Origin: Nemertoderma westbladi
Taxonomy: Eukaryota > Xenacoelomorpha > Nemertodermatida > Nemertodermatidae
NCBI GenBank assembly: GCA_032718475.1
Contig: JAUCBJ010001722.1
Span: 1 to 20,596 of the forward strand
Length of the DNA stretch: 20,596 nucleotides
Direction of reading: 5' to 3'
The notes under the pieces are model-generated. The model did not search any database. It saw only the letters and a program-made list of their open reading frames with translations, and was not told where the DNA came from. Positions 8,501 through 17,655 of the stretch are shown in pieces. Each line of letters begins with the position of its first letter. Position 1 is the first letter of the stretch. A program made the translations under genes and the position numbers.

Positions 8501-11500
8501 AATACTATAGATGGAGCTTCGGAAATGTCACGATCTTCGCGATATTTTTTGTTTACCAATACTATAGGTGGAGCTTCGCAAATGTCGCGATCTTCACGAC
8601 ATTTTTTTTTACCAATATTATAAGGTGGAGCTTTGCGAACATCGCGATCTTCACGATATTTTTTGTTTACCAATAATATAGGTGGAGCTTCGCAAGCATA
8701 GCGATCTTTGTGATATTTTGTGTTTACAAATACAATAGGTGGAGCTTCGCAAATGTCGCGACCTTCGCGATATTTTTTGTTTGCCAATACTATAGGTGGA
8801 GCTTCGCGAACATCACGATCTTCACAATATTTTGTGTTTACCAATACTATAAGGTGGAGCTTCGGAAATGTTGCGATCTTCGCGATATTTTGTGTTTATA
8901 TATACTATAGGTGGAGCTTCGCGAACGTCGCGATATTTTGTGTTTACAAATACTATAGTTGGAGCTTCGCGAACGTTGTGATATTTTGTGTTTACCAATA
9001 CTATAGGTGGAGCTTCACAAACGTCGCAATCTTTGTGATATTTTGTGTTTACCAATACTATAAGGTGGAGCTTCGGAAATGTCGCGATCTTCGCGATATT
9101 TTGTGTTTATATATACTATAGTTGGAGCTTCGCGAAAGTCGCGATATTTTGTGTTTACCAATACTATAGGTGGAGCTTCACAAATATCGCGATCTTCGTG
9201 ATATTTTGTGTCTCCCAATACTATAGGTGGAGCTTCGCAAACGTCGCGATCTTCGCTATATTTTGTATTTACCAATAATAGAGGTGGAGCTTCTCAAGCA
9301 TCGCGATCTTCGTGATATTTTGTGTTTACCAATACTATAGGTGGAGCTTCGCAAATGTCGTGATCTTCGCGATATTTTGTGTTTACCAATACAATAGGTG
9401 GAGCTTCGCAAACGTCGCGATCTTCGCGATATTTTGTGTTTACCAATACAATAGGTGGAGCTTGCGAACATCGCGATCTTCATGATATTTTGTGTTTACC
9501 AATACTATAGGTGGAGCTTCGCGAACGTCGCGATATTTTGTGTTTACCAATACTATAGTTAGAGCTTCGCAAGCATCACGATCTTCGTGATATTTTGTGT
9601 TTACCAATACTATACGTGGAGCTTCGCAAACGTCGCGATCTTCGCGATATTTTGTGTTTACCAATACTATAGGTGGAGCTTCGCAAACGTCTCGATCTTC
9701 GCGATATTTTGTGTTTACCAATACAATAGGTGGAGCTTCGCAAACGTCGCGATCTTCGCGATATTTTGTGTTTACAAATACTATACGTGGAGCTTCGCAA
9801 ACGTCACGATCTTCGCGATATTTTGTGTTTACCAATACTATAGGTGGAGCTTTGCAAACGTCTCGATCTTCGCGATATTTTGTGTTTACCAATACAATAG
9901 GTGGAGCTTCGCAAACGTCTTGATCTTCGCGATATTTTGTGTTTACCAATACAATAGGTGGAGCTTCGCAAACGTCGCGATCTTCGCGATATTTTGTGTT
10001 TACCAATACAATAGGTGGAGCTTCGCAAACGTCGCGATCTTCGCGATATTTTGTGTTTACCAATACAATAGGTGGAGCTTCGCAAACGTCGCGATCTTCG
10101 CGATATTTTGTGTTTACCAATACAATAGGTGGAGCTTCGCAAACGTCGCGATCTTCGTGATATTTTGTGTTTACCAATACAATAGGTGGAGCTTCGCAAA
10201 CGTCGCGATCTTCGCGATATTTTGTGTTTACCAATACAATAGGTGGAGCTTCGCAAACATCGCGATCTTTGCGATATTTTGTGTTTACCAATACAATAGG
10301 TGGAGCTTCGCAAACGTCGCGATCTTCGCGATATTTTGTGTTTACCAATACTATAGGTGGAGCTTCGCAAACGTCGCGATCTTCGCGATATTTTGTGTTT
10401 ACCAATACATATAGGTGGAGCTTCTGCAAACGTCGCGATCTTCGCGATATTTTGTGTTTACCAATACAATAGGTGGAGCTTCGCAAACGTCGCGATCTTC
10501 GCGATATTTTGTGTTTACCAATACAATAGGTGGAGCTTCGCAAACGTCGCGATCTTCGCGATATTTTGTGTTTACCAATACTATAGGTGGAGCTTCGCAA
10601 ACGTCGCGATCTTCGCGATATTTTGTGTTTACCAATACAATAGGTGGAGCTTCGCAAACGTCGCGATCTTCGTGATATTTTGTGTTTACCAATACAATAG
10701 GTGGAGCTTCGCAAACGTCGCGATCTTCGCGATATTTTGTGTTTACCAATACTATAGGTGGAGCTTCGCAAACGTCGCGATCTTCGCGATATTTTGTGTT
10801 TACCAATACTATAGGTGGAGCTTCGCAAACGTCGCGATCTTCGTGATATTTTGTGTTTACCAATACTATAGGTGGAGCTTCGCAAACGTCGCGATCTTCG
10901 CGATATTTTGTGTTTACCAATACTATAGGTGGAGCTTCGCAAACGTCGCGATCTTCGCGATATTTTGTGTTTACCAATACTATAGGTGGAGCTTCGCAAA
11001 CGTCGCGATCTTCGCGATATTTTGTGTTTACCAATACATATAGGTGGAGCTTCGCAAACGTCGCGATCTTCGCGATATTTTGTGTTTACCAATACAATAG
11101 GTGGAGCTTCGCAAACGTCGCGATCTTCGCGATATTTTGTGTTTACCAATACTATAGGTGGAGCTTCGCGAACATCGCGATCTTCACGATATTTTGTGTT
11201 TACCAATACTATAGGTGGAGCTTCGCAAATGTCGCGATCTTCGCGATATTTTGTGTTTACCAATACTATAGGTGGAGCTTCGCGAACGTCGCGATATTTT
11301 GTGTTTACCAATACTATAGTTGGAGCTTCGCGAACGTTGTGATATTTTGTGTTTACCAATACTATAGGTGGAGCTTCACAAACGTCGCAATCTTCGTGAT
11401 ATTTTGTGTTTACCAATACTATAGGTGGAGCTTCGGAAATGTCGCGATCTTCGCGATATTTTGTGTTTACCAATACTATAGGTGGAGCTTCGCGAACGTC

Positions 11501-13431
11501 GCGATATTTTGTGTTTACCAATACTATAGGTGGAGCTTCGCAAATGTCGCGATCTTCGCGATATTTTGTGTTTACCAATACTATAGGTGGAGCTTCGCAA
11601 ACGTCGCGATCTTCGCTATATTTTGTGTTTACCAATACATATAGGTGGAGCTTCGCAAGCATCGCGATCTTCGCGATATTTTGTGTTTACCAATACTATA
11701 GGTGGAGCTTCGCAAATGTCGTGATCTTCGCGATATTTTGTGTTTACCAATACAATAGGTGGAGCTTCGCAAACGTCGCGATCTTCGCGATATTTTGTGT
11801 TTACCAATACAATAGGTGGAGCTTCGCAAACGTCGCGATCTTCGCGATATTTTGTGTTTACCAATACAATAGGTGGAGCTTCGCAAACGTCGCGATCTTC
11901 GCAATATTTTGTGTTTACCAATACAATAGGTGGAGCTTCGCAAACGTCGCGATCTTCGCGATATTTTGTGTTTACCAATACAATAGGTGGAGCTTCGCAA
12001 ACGTCGCGATCTTCGCGATATTTTGTGTTTACCAATACAATAGGTGGAGCTTCGCAAACGTCGCGATCTTCGTGATATTTTGTGTTTACCAATACAATAG
12101 GTGGAGCTTCGCAAACGTCGCGATCTTCGCGATATTTTGTGTTTACCAATACTATAGGTGGAGCTTCGCAAACGTCGCGATCTTCGCGATATTTTGTGTT
12201 TACCAATACTATAGGTGGAGCTTCGCAAACGTCGCGATCTTCGCGATATTTTGTGTTTACCAATACTATAGGTGGAGCTTCGCAAACGTCGCGATCTTCG
12301 CGATATTTTGTGTTTACCAATACAATAGGTGGAGCTTCGCAAACGTCGCGATCTTCGTGATATTTTGTGTTTACCAATACTATAGGTGGAGCTTCGCAAA
12401 CGTTGCGATCTTCGCGATATTTTGTGTTTACCAATACTATAGGTGGAGCTTCGCAAACGTCGCGATCTTCGCGATATTTTGTGTTTACCAATACTATAGG
12501 TGGAGCTTCGCGAACGTCGCGATCTTCGTGATATTTTGTGTTTACCAATGCTATAGGTGGAGCTTCAGAAACGTCGCTATCTTCGCGATATTTTGTGTTT
12601 ACCAATACTATAAGGTGGAGCTTCGGAATTGTCACGATCTTCGCGATATTTTGTGTTTATATATACTATAGGTGGAGCTTCACAAACGTCGCAATATTTT
12701 GTGTTTACCAATAGTATAGGTGGAGCTTCACAAATGTAGCGATATTTTGTGTTTACCAATACTATAGGTGGAGCTTCAAAAACGTCGCAATATTTTGTGT
12801 TTACCAATACTATAGGTGGAGCTTCACAAACGTCGCAATCTTTGTGATATTTTGTGTTTACCAATACTATAGATGGAGCTTTGCAAACGTCGCGATCTTC
12901 GTGATATTTTGTGTTTACCAATACTATAAGGTGGAGCTTCGGAATTGTCACGATCTTCGCGATATTTTGTGTTTATATATACTATAGGTGGAGCTTCACA
13001 AACGTCGCAATATTTTGTGTTTACCAATAGTATAGGTGGAGCTTCACAAATGTAGCGATATTTTGTGTTTACCAATACTATAGGTGGAGCTTCACAAACG
13101 TCGCAATATTTTGTGTTTACCAATACTATAGGTGGAGCTTCACAAACGTCGCGATATTTTGTGTTTACCATTACTATAGGTGGAGCTTCACAAACGTCGC
13201 AATATTTTGTGTTTACCAATACTATAGGTGGAGCTTCACAAATGTCGCTATCTTTGTGATATTTTGTTTTTACCAATACTATAGGTGGAGCTTCGCAAAT
13301 GTCGCGATCTTCGCGATATTTTGTGTTTACCAATACTGTAGATGGAGCTTCTCAAACGTCACAATCTTCGCGATATTTTTGGTTTACCAATACTATAGGT
13401 GGAGCTTTGCAAACGTCGTTATCTTTGCGAA
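5551..13431. repeat. 57-bp satellite array with 48-bp variants, about 140 copies
   Basis: The canonical unit is gatattttgtgtttaccaat, ac(a/t)ataggtggagcttcgc, then aaacgtcgcgatcttcgc. It carries TCGCGA-TCT-TCGCGA, two copies of a self-complementary hexamer. Shorter 48-bp units lack nine bases, as expected from deletion between the two hexamers, and cluster near 6110-6300, 7490, 8080-8350, 8920-9150, 11280-11340 and 12670-13200. A few units carry +1 indels (8620, 10408, 11038, 12611). Most variation is C to T or G to A at CpG. Units at about 9900-12500 are nearly identical; those at about 7980-9300 and after 12600 are diverged. Unit lengths of 57 and 48 are divisible by three, so long stop-free frames arise on both strands. 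They are not treated as genes. Confidence 0.95.
12611..13165. repeat. Duplicated block inside the 57-bp satellite
   Basis: A multi-unit block starting taaggtggagcttcggaatt at 12611 recurs at 12927, 316 bp later. The copies agree for about 235 bp, including the rare variants gtttatatatactata, caatagtatagg and aatgtagcga, with one clear difference (aaaaacg against acaaacg). This is a recent segmental duplication at the decayed edge of the array. Confidence 0.75.
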
Positions 13432-13483
13432 TGTTCTAGAATATTTTTGAAAAGTAAGAAAATCGATAACTAACAAATATTTT

Positions 13484-13759
13484 TTATTCGGTAATATTAA
13501 TAATAATAATGACAGTTATTTAGGGGTCTGGCTGGTTAAAAAACGATAAGGTTTTACAGTAAAACGTTATCGGCCTCCTGGCCTGCATCAGTACTATTAT
13601 GTAGGAAAAAAACAAAAAACTAAAAAACCTTCACCGGATTAACTGACAAAGACCGTGACTGTGTGACATCTGTGTAAACAACTGTGTAAAATCTTAGCGT
13701 ATTTTAACCAGCCAGACCCCTAAATAACTGTCGTTATTATTATTAATATTACCGAATAA
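13484..13759. mobile_element. MITE-like element with 58-bp terminal inverted repeats
   Basis: The left arm 13484-13541 (starting TTATTCGGTAATATT) and right arm 13702-13759 are reverse complements over 58 bp with one mismatch (T at 13511 against the complement of 13732). The 160-bp centre has no ORF. It contains a second inverted repeat, CGATAA-GTTTTAC / GTAAAAC-TTATCG, near 13545-13573. If the true ends are TTCGG...CCGAA, the flanks are TA on both sides, which would fit a Tc1/mariner-type target duplication; other end choices are possible. It is non-autonomous and needs a transposase from elsewhere. The arms' one mismatch suggests recent mobility. Confidence 0.8.
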
Positions 13760-13943
13760 TGAACCCTCTGGTTTCGGCCATACAGTTTATTATTGAACTA
13801 AATATTTTTTATAACTGTTCTAGAACAATGTATATTAGTTCTAGAGCAAAAAGTATTTTTAAATAAATCTGTAATCCTAACCCGAACTCTATCCCTATCA
13901 CTAACCATAAACACAACCCCAACCCTAACACTAACACCCTAAC
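13760..13943. repeat. AT-rich flank grading into degenerate telomere-like repeat
   Basis: 13760-13876 is AT-rich, with gttctagaac and gttctagagc boxes and no gene. From about 13877 the plus strand becomes a degenerate CCCTAA-type repeat (taaccctaac-like units with substitutions), ending ccctaac immediately before the LTR at 13944. It is far too degenerate to be an active telomere. Confidence 0.6.
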
Positions 13944-13948
13944 TGTGA

Positions 13949-13969
13949 CGGGATCCAGGGAGGATCCCG
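13949..13969 (-). promoter_or_regulatory. Hairpin at the 3' end of the right LTR
   Basis: CGGGATCC (13949-13956) pairs with GGATCCCG (13962-13969) across a 5-nt loop. It corresponds to 1425-1442 in the left LTR, where loop and stem length differ but pairing is kept. Confidence 0.6.
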
Positions 13970-14381
13970 GTTTATCCGTTTGTTAATTTACGCGTCCCCG
14001 CCGTGTGTGAAGAGTGAATGAGTTGAACATGTGTGAGTTTGTCGCGTATAATATTCAGGTAAAAGATATAGATATAGATATATGATGTCGTACACAGAAG
14101 GCGGGAAACGGTAATTAAAGTCCCGGTCCTTCCCTAGCTAAACTAACTAACCTAACTAGCACCAATATGATACTGAGATAACTGAAGTGAAATGATTACT
14201 GCCAACTGGCTATATTGCACGGGTTGGCCTTGTTACTCTACCTAATCGATGCCTTTCCCCCCTCTGATTGGTTGATACCCTTGTTGGCGCCCTTTGGAGT
14301 GTTCCCGTTCACTCCACCTGTTCTCTCTGGGTTAGGGGTTTGGCCCCTGACCCTCATTGTGTGTTTCTCCTTCCCATTTTG

Positions 14382-14426
14382 TTGGGGTGACACGAGTGAT
14401 TGATTACCCAATCTCGTGGCCCCCAA
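14382..14426 (-). promoter_or_regulatory. Conserved 45-nt stem-loop in the right LTR
   Basis: Counterpart of 1841-1885. TTGGGG/CCCCAA and CACGAG/CTCGTG are kept exactly; the inner stem is ATTG/CAAT because one base next to the loop has changed. Confidence 0.55.
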
Positions 14427-14480
14427 TATTGCTTATCGGCTTAACTTTATGGGGTGTTAGCGGGATTGAATAAGCTAACA

Positions 14481-14489
14481 CTCCCCCCC
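14481..14489 (-). promoter_or_regulatory. Polypurine tract of the right copy
   Basis: GGGGGGGAG on the minus strand directly before the LTR start TGTTAGC, the expected plus-strand primer site for second-strand synthesis. Confidence 0.6.
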
Positions 14490-14518
14490 ATGCTATCTTC
14501 CCGGTGAGAAGATAGCAT
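14490..14518 (-). promoter_or_regulatory. Perfect 11-bp hairpin beside the polypurine tract
   Basis: ATGCTATCTTC / GAAGATAGCAT around loop ccggtga, identical in stem and loop to 1951-1979. Confidence 0.7.
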
Positions 14519-15190
14519 CCACCTCTAAGTGCGCTACAATCTCGCTGGATCCCGATCTAGTATCGGGTGCGGGGTGGAATTCTTTTCTCTCGGAGCCGGC
14601 TTTCCAGGCCGCTCCCTATGGGTATGATAACGCTACCCTGTATGCCTGGCGTCCCATGTCGGGCCGATCGCGCTCACCTCTCACGCGACTTTTGTTTCCC
14701 CAACACTTTCGCCCTATCTCTTCTCCACTCTCACCCTAACTCTCGCATACCCTCGGACCTCCTCGTCCCTCACTCAGCCTCTTATTCTCCCCCCCCACAC
14801 TAGAATTGCGTCCGCACTCTCTTCGCACTTCGCACTATTACTCCGTCTCTCTTTGGCTACCTCATGCCTTCTGACGAGTCTCCCCCCCCCCCCCCTCTTG
14901 TGCCATCGCACTCAAGAAGTGTGAAATCGTCTGGTGTCTCGTCCATGGTGCCATAGTCAGTTATCCCCCCAGTCCCAGTAGCTAATTAAGAAAGGTTATA
15001 TGACTATAGTACTTACTCCGAACGTATATTTTATTGCTAAACTACTGATCACTACGTACGTACATATAATTGCACTTATTTAATTATTTTGCATCAGCTT
15101 AGTTTGTACTTAATAGTTCGTACGTCCCACGCGGCGCCTTCCAGGCGTACCACGTCCAAGTCTCAGTTTCTCTCCCCCGGCCCTGGGAAC
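14519..15190 (-). mobile_element. 3' untranslated region of the Gag-only element
   Basis: This lies between the Gag stop (15191) and the polypurine tract. No protease, RT or other pol-like frame is visible. The part nearest the LTR repeats the conserved hairpins CCCGAT/ATCGGG (14551-14567) and GGAG-CGGC/GCCG-CTCC (14592-14615). The plus strand is pyrimidine-rich (purine-rich RNA), with C runs at 14788-14795 and 14 C at 14882-14895. The part beyond about 14830 has no counterpart in the left copy, which is satellite there. Confidence 0.55.
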
Positions 15191-16738
15191 CTATCTGTTC
15201 CTCTGGAGATAGTTCCCTCTGGCGTCCTCTTCCCTGGGTCGTTTCTTGGTTACTACCGCTCCTCTGGGATCCGCTTTCTGCTTTCGGACTTTCGCCGCCA
15301 CCTCCCTACTGATCCCGGTTGTTGGCTCCTTGGGCGCTGGTGTTATTAGTGCCCGATATCGCTTCGCCGGTGGCCCCTCAGAGTGGCCCTGTTGTCTCCC
15401 TCTGGTGGCGTCCCATAGGATCATTTTCATTGCTCGCGGCACGTGCTCCGCCAAGAAATCCCTAAACTCCCCTCGGTTCTGTGGCGTCCACCTGTCCAAA
15501 TATCTTTGTGTATTCATCACTCCGGCATACGACGCCGCCGTTGCTACCTCTTGATAGGTAAACGGTAGCCTCCGCTTTATGATTTCCATGTGAGCCTCCT
15601 GATTGATAAGGAAGAAACCCCACTTGAACTCCTGGGCCTTCATGCGCTGGCGCGTCATGGCCCCGACGTCGGCCCACTCCTCGAATCTTCTGAACTTCTC
15701 TTCGTCGTCCATCCAGTCGCACTGGCGTCCGTAGTGTCCCCGAAAGTTGCACTTCGGACATCGGTTATGCAACCGTGGACACGCCCCCATCCTGTGGCTC
15801 GACTCGCGGCAGTAGAGACAGAAGGTTCCCTTTTGGAACCGGTACAAGCAGCTCCTTTCCTGGTGGGTCTGTCTCCCACAGTAGTCGCAACCGAGTACCA
15901 ATGTCTCCCGCCCCACGTCGTCTTTCGTCCCAAGCGATCTCCGCGGTCTGTGGAGTCGCTGGTAGGCGAACTTCTCCACGTTGGTGTCCCTGTCTACGTC
16001 GATCTCTCCGCCCCTCTCGGGCATCGTCTCCCCGAATACTACCCGTGGTGCCGTCCCCGGTTGCTCGCCCAACCTGATAGTGCTCCCCGCGAAATCCATC
16101 GCCGGCTCCTCGTGCACCCAGGTCCGCTTGCCGGATCTGTTCCAGAAGGCCCTCGCCCCACTGGCCGTCACCACCCTCCCGCCAACCCAGTCCGTGTCCG
16201 AGTGGCCAATCCTCTCGATGGGCGGCACCCCTCCGAACTCGTCGTCGTCCTCCTCCTCCTCTGGCAGTGGCTCCAACCCCGGTATCCCGATGGATCCACT
16301 ATGTCCCTTCCCGCCTTGGCTCTCGCCCGTAGCTCTCCATCCCTCTAGCTCCCTTAACTTCCTTGGCGGTTGGTCGCCTTCAGCGCCCGCTGGTATGGGC
16401 ATCTCTTGCAACCCCGACGTCGACTGTTTCGGCGATCCCACCGTCCATCCCAATTCTCGCCCTAGAGACTCCCCCGAACTCCCTGATGAAGTCCAATGAA
16501 GTTCGTCTAAGCCTGCCTGTTCCTCGAAGCCGTAACTCTGCGTCCTGGCCTCCTCTTCCCTCTCCTCTGCTTCTATCCTCTCCCGTCTAGCGACTTCTTC
16601 CAGTCGCTTTGCTTCTCGCCTATCCGTCTCTAGCTGCTCCCATCTCTGATATGGCGTATCTGTCTCCCCGTCTACCAGATGTCGGCTGTTGTAGTACACC
16701 GACTCGCCCTTCAGCCCCGGGTGGTCTACCAGACCGTC
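15191..16738 (-). CDS. Gag-like protein with three CCHC zinc knuckles, 5' end cut by insertion
   Basis: 515 codons from the gypsy junction to TAG at 15191-15193; the true start lies beyond the inserted element. The order is: a GLVDHPGLKGES motif shared with the left copy; a charged helical region (REAKRLEEVARRERIEAEER); an acidic linker with EEEEDDDEF; and three consecutive knuckles CDYCGRQTHQERSC, CLYCRESSHRMGAC and CPKCNFRGHYGRQC, each fitting CX2CX4HX4C. A helical domain of about 170 residues follows, ending in basic stretches including KKRPREED that could serve nuclear entry. Knuckles plus coiled coil mean nucleic-acid binding and assembly, as in retroelement Gag. The frame then stops with no pol after it. 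LINE ORF1 proteins can look similar, but the LTRs and polypurine tract favour an LTR element. Confidence 0.75.
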   Translation of the reverse strand, partial: DGLVDHPGLKGESVYYNSRHLVDGETDTPYQRWEQLETDRREAKRLEEVARRERIEAEEREEEARTQSYGFEEQAGLDELHWTSSGSSGESLGRELGWTVGSPKQSTSGLQEMPIPAGAEGDQPPRKLRELEGWRATGESQGGKGHSGSIGIPGLEPLPEEEEDDDEFGGVPPIERIGHSDTDWVGGRVVTASGARAFWNRSGKRTWVHEEPAMDFAGSTIRLGEQPGTAPRVVFGETMPERGGEIDVDRDTNVEKFAYQRLHRPRRSLGTKDDVGRETLVLGCDYCGRQTHQERSCLYRFQKGTFCLYCRESSHRMGACPRLHNRCPKCNFRGHYGRQCDWMDDEEKFRRFEEWADVGAMTRQRMKAQEFKWGFFLINQEAHMEIIKRRLPFTYQEVATAASYAGVMNTQRYLDRWTPQNRGEFRDFLAEHVPRAMKMILWDATRGRQQGHSEGPPAKRYRALITPAPKEPTTGISREVAAKVRKQKADPRGAVVTKKRPREEDARGNYLQRNR

Positions 16739-16907
16739 TGTAACGTAGTGAATTAGTTGTTGTGAATTACTTTAGCCTTATTTGTGTATGGAGGGAGATT
16801 TGATTTGAGATTATTGTTCTTTAGTTGAATATAATGCGGAATGTAGGAATGTGAGAAAGACAGACTTTTAGATACCCTACTTCAGTACCGTACCTGTTAT
16901 CTTAACA
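16739..16907 (+). mobile_element. 5' LTR of a Ty3/gypsy retrotransposon
   Basis: The 169-bp LTR begins TGTAACG exactly where the minus-strand Gag frame is cut and ends CTTAACA one base before the primer-binding site, giving TGT...ACA ends. Its short length is within the range of compact gypsy elements. The 3' LTR is off the window, so the target duplication and the LTR-LTR divergence cannot be read. Confidence 0.75.
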
Positions 16908-16908
16908 T

Positions 16909-16924
16909 TGGCGCAGTGTGTAAA
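16909..16924 (+). promoter_or_regulatory. Primer-binding site of the gypsy element
   Basis: TGGCGCAGTGTG begins one base after the LTR. TGG complements the CCA end of a tRNA and GCGCCA would be the tRNA 3' end. The tRNA species is not assigned. The gag ATG follows after about 14 nt. Confidence 0.7.
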
Positions 16925-16938
16925 TATAACAGTTTATA

Positions 16939-17655
16939 ATGTCGCCGGGTAGTTTACCATATCTTAGTGTGGATTCCATATCATTTAACGCGTGGAAGAG
17001 ACAATTAGACGCCTACTATGCTCATAAAAATATTGATTCCAAGGATGGTGAAACTAAACTAACATGGCTTCCACAATTTGTATCCGAAGATTTGCTTATC
17101 ACTATGGAGTACAAACTCGTTGATAAACGTTCCACTTTTGAAACTGTAATCGAAGCACTGGAAAAGGAATGGTATAAGTGCAAGAAACCGGTATCGCCCA
17201 GTGTTGATTTCTCGAAGTTTAAATTAGAGAAACCCTCTGAAGTCCAGAAAGGTTTAATTACATTGAAATTTTTATCGTACTATCTTTCGCTCGGCGACGA
17301 CGCGGTTGTTCAGCGTTTAGTTGACAGCGTACCGACGAGTATTAAAGCCACAGTTTTCGCATGGAGGGCGACTAATCCAAAGGCAACTTCGCGCGATGTT
17401 GCCGAGTTCATCCAACAACTTCCGGATCCCGAGGAAACTTCCGTGTTTGCAGCAGGAATTACCGGTCGAAGGAACTTTTCAACCGATAGGAGTGAATCAA
17501 GAATGAAACTCAAATGTTCAACATGCAATAAAGTTGGGCATACTGTTGAACGCTGTTGGAAGGATTTAACTTGCTACACATGTGGGCAACGTGGGCATAT
17601 TTCTCGATACTGTATGAAGTCAAAAAACTTGTCGGGGCTGTCAGGGACGAACTAA
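16939..17655 (+). CDS. gag: Gypsy Gag protein with two CCHC knuckles
   Basis: 238 codons from the first ATG after the primer-binding site (A at -3) to TAA at 17653-17655. Residues about 1-150 are helical, capsid-like sequence starting SFNAWKRQLDAYYAHKNID, with the spacing usual for Ty3/gypsy capsid. Near the C terminus are two perfect zinc knuckles, CSTCNKVGHTVERC and CYTCGQRGHISRYC, for binding the element RNA. Most ribosomes would stop at 17653; a fraction would shift to -1 at 17622-17628 to make Gag-Pol. The frame is intact with no sign of decay. It is a compact Gag, and composition is AT-richer than in the minus-strand Gag it interrupts. Confidence 0.9.
   Translation: MSPGSLPYLSVDSISFNAWKRQLDAYYAHKNIDSKDGETKLTWLPQFVSEDLLITMEYKLVDKRSTFETVIEALEKEWYKCKKPVSPSVDFSKFKLEKPSEVQKGLITLKFLSYYLSLGDDAVVQRLVDSVPTSIKATVFAWRATNPKATSRDVAEFIQQLPDPEETSVFAAGITGRRNFSTDRSESRMKLKCSTCNKVGHTVERCWKDLTCYTCGQRGHISRYCMKSKNLSGLSGTN
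17622..17628 (+). promoter_or_regulatory. -1 ribosomal frameshift slippery heptamer A_AAA_AAC
   Basis: In the gag frame the codons are tcA AAA AAC, so the heptamer is in the correct X_XXY_YYZ phase. Slipping back one base enters the pol frame, which is open from upstream of here to the window end. A stem-loop starts 7 nt downstream. Confidence 0.9.

Larger units (their letters stand above)
13944..14480 (-). mobile_element. LTR of the Gag-only element family, right copy (3' LTR)
   Basis: This is the same family as 1420-1941, diverged but with long identical blocks. On the minus strand it runs TGTTAGC...CCGTCACA and follows Gag, 3' region and polypurine tract, so it is the 3' LTR of this copy. 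The outer side is degenerate telomere-like DNA, not leader, so the element ends here. Other features are a TATA-like AT repeat near 14070, the conserved stem-loop at 14382-14426 and the terminal hairpin at 13949-13969. Confidence 0.7.

Noticed and set aside
5460-12671. Very long open frames (up to about 835 codons) on both strands with 19-residue repeats
   Set aside because: The repeat length of 57 (and 48) bp is divisible by three and the unit lacks stops in several frames at once, including opposite strands over the same bases. Units with +1 indels break the frames. This is expected of the satellite and does not show a repeat protein.
13877-13943. True telomere end
   Set aside because: The repeat is short and degenerate and is followed by more than 6 kb of other sequence, so it is interstitial at most.
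15590-16499. Plus-strand frames across the zinc-knuckle Gag
   Set aside because: They are shadows of the GC-rich minus-strand frame, which carries three exact CCHC motifs.
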